A stretch of DNA of 6,129 nt from Anaeromyxobacter sp. Lineage in GTDB: Bacteria > Myxococcota > Myxococcia > Myxococcales > Anaeromyxobacteraceae. The DNA lies in assembly GCA_020028115.1 (NCBI GenBank), contig JAHWYA010000118.1, positions 1 to 6,129 on the forward strand, in the 5' to 3' direction. This document shows, piece by piece, positions 5,782 through 6,129 of this stretch; within the stretch, counting starts at the first letter, position 1; each line of letters starts with the position of its first letter. Position numbers and translations under genes: made by a program. The notes beneath the pieces were generated by a model. That model had not been told where the DNA came from, made no database searches, and was given only the letters and a program-made list of their open reading frames with translations.

Positions 5782-6010
5782 CGTCGTCCTCGAGCTGGTC
5801 GTACCACTCGGCGCGGCTGTCGATATTGATGAGGAGCCCTCCGCTGTCCCACTTCGGGAGCGGCGGGAGCTCCCTCGGCGTGGCAGGCCGCTCCTCCAGC
5901 ATCGTCCGGAGCGCCCTCTCGACGAGCGCGGACATCGTGCTCCCTTCGCGCGCCGCCTTCGCCTTGAGCGCGCGCATGACCTGCTCGTCGATCTCGAGCG
6001 TGGTCTTCAT
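5768..6010 (-). CDS. vapB: Ribbon-helix-helix antitoxin, VapB family
   Basis: This 80-residue antitoxin neutralises the adjacent PIN toxin and represses its own promoter. KTTLEI (2-7) is the DNA-contacting ribbon strand, followed by a helix at about 8-21 and a second at about 25-40 (STMSALVERALRTMLEE). The C-terminal segment LPPLPKWDSGGLLINIDSRA (48-67) is the tail expected to wrap around the toxin. The start is set at the ATG at 6010 because the next in-frame ATG upstream (6022) falls inside the probable -10 box and the frame's TTG at 6046 inside the -35 box. There is no Shine-Dalgarno, fitting a leaderless message. The last 14 bases overlap the toxin start. Codon choice is slightly more A/T-tolerant than in neighbouring genes, which may reflect transfer. 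Confidence 0.88.
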   Translation of the reverse strand: MKTTLEIDEQVMRALKAKAAREGSTMSALVERALRTMLEERPATPRELPPLPKWDSGGLLINIDSRAEWYDQLEDDDVRG

Positions 6011-6046
6011 ATGGAAACCCATACTAGACGGATGGGAACCCGTCAA
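6011..6046 (-). promoter_or_regulatory. vapBC promoter with two operator boxes 21 bp apart
   Basis: Read leftward, TTGACG (6046-6041) matches the -35 consensus at 5 of 6 positions. After a 17 bp spacer comes a weak -10, TATGGG (6023-6018); seven bases later is the antitoxin ATG at 6010, so the message may be leaderless. Two near-identical boxes cover the promoter: GGGTTCCCAT (6041-6032) between -35 and -10, and GGGTTTCCAT (6020-6011) over the start, identical at 9 of 10 bases and 21 bp (two helical turns) apart. CCCAT (6036-6032) and ATGGG (6022-6018) also form a 5 bp inverted repeat. This suits cooperative binding by ribbon-helix-helix dimers, with autorepression by VapB/VapBC. The boxes are seen directly; repression is inferred from the family. 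Confidence 0.55.
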
Positions 6047-6129
6047 TCGTCGGCCGAGCGCCCGGCCGGGTGCGGCATGCCCGGCGGCACCGGCCGCCCC
6101 GCCGGGGCGACGACGCGCACGGTCGACCC
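6043..6129 (-). CDS. Possible C-terminal end of an upstream gene (28 residues, partial)
   Basis: The leftward frame reads from the window edge to a TGA at 6045-6043, giving STVRVVAPAGRPVPPGMPHP and then AGRSADD. Nearly every codon ends in G or C, as in the real genes here, and this bias continues right up to the stop, which favours coding. The same codon-position bias also fits a rightward frame from an ATG at 6077, so strand is not certain. The piece is too short to identify. If real, its stop lies within the -35 box of the vapB promoter. Confidence 0.35.
   Translation of the reverse strand, partial: GSTVRVVAPAGRPVPPGMPHPAGRSADD

Noticed and set aside
6011..6046. Upstream starts of the antitoxin at 6022 (ATG) or 6046 (TTG)
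   Set aside because: These codons coincide with the probable -10 and -35 boxes, and the ribbon strand begins directly at the 6010 ATG.
6077..6129. Rightward gene starting at ATG 6077
   Set aside because: There is no ribosome-binding site, and the codon-position bias extends upstream of this ATG to 6047, which better fits a leftward gene ending at 6043.
1..6129. CRISPR array, insertion sequence, tRNA or rRNA
   Set aside because: I found no regularly spaced repeats, transposase motifs, terminal inverted repeats or structured RNA gene patterns; the window is almost fully accounted for by protein genes.

Overview
This is a very GC-rich bacterial window whose codons end almost always in G or C. 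The dense gene packing, the fadIJ pair, the HHE-type hemerythrin and the VapBC/PIN pair fit a delta-proteobacterial or myxobacterial genome of the Anaeromyxobacter kind. That assignment is inferred from composition and protein character, because there is no rRNA or other taxonomic marker here.

Layout, left to right. On the minus strand lies a beta-oxidation operon: fadI (1870 to 563, complete thiolase) followed by the first 178 residues of fadJ (536 to the left edge). A 165 bp divergent spacer separates fadI from a plus-strand hemerythrin gene (2036-2515). That gene meets, tail to tail and 6 bp apart, a minus-strand gene for a ParB/Srx-fold protein with no ParA partner and no visible helix-turn-helix (3493-2522). 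From the 76 bp spacer beyond it, a plus-strand gene for a COG4586-type ABC-2 exporter ATPase begins (3570-4568). No permease gene follows. Instead the ATPase gene overlaps by 4 bp the end of a three-gene minus-strand operon: vapB-like antitoxin (6010-5768), vapC-like PIN toxin (5781-5284) and a cysteine-rich DUF5714-type protein (5287-4565). These three overlap by 14 and 4 bases. At the right edge a short open frame (6129-6043) may be the C-terminus of a further minus-strand gene.

Working relations. FadI and FadJ would form the thiolase and hydratase/dehydrogenase halves of one fatty-acid oxidation complex. VapB and VapC are a standard type II toxin-antitoxin pair. Their promoter can be read closely: a 5/6 -35 box, a 17 bp spacer, a weak -10, and two 10 bp near-identical boxes 21 bp apart over the promoter, with the antitoxin ATG at the expected transcription start. 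The least ordinary points are the translational coupling of a cysteine-rich DUF5714 protein to vapBC, the ABC ATPase without its permeases, apparently leaderless starts, and G/C-only hairpins at both convergent junctions. I see no CRISPR array, insertion sequence, tRNA or rRNA. No clearly new system is visible; the DUF5714/toxin-antitoxin arrangement is the best candidate for follow-up.
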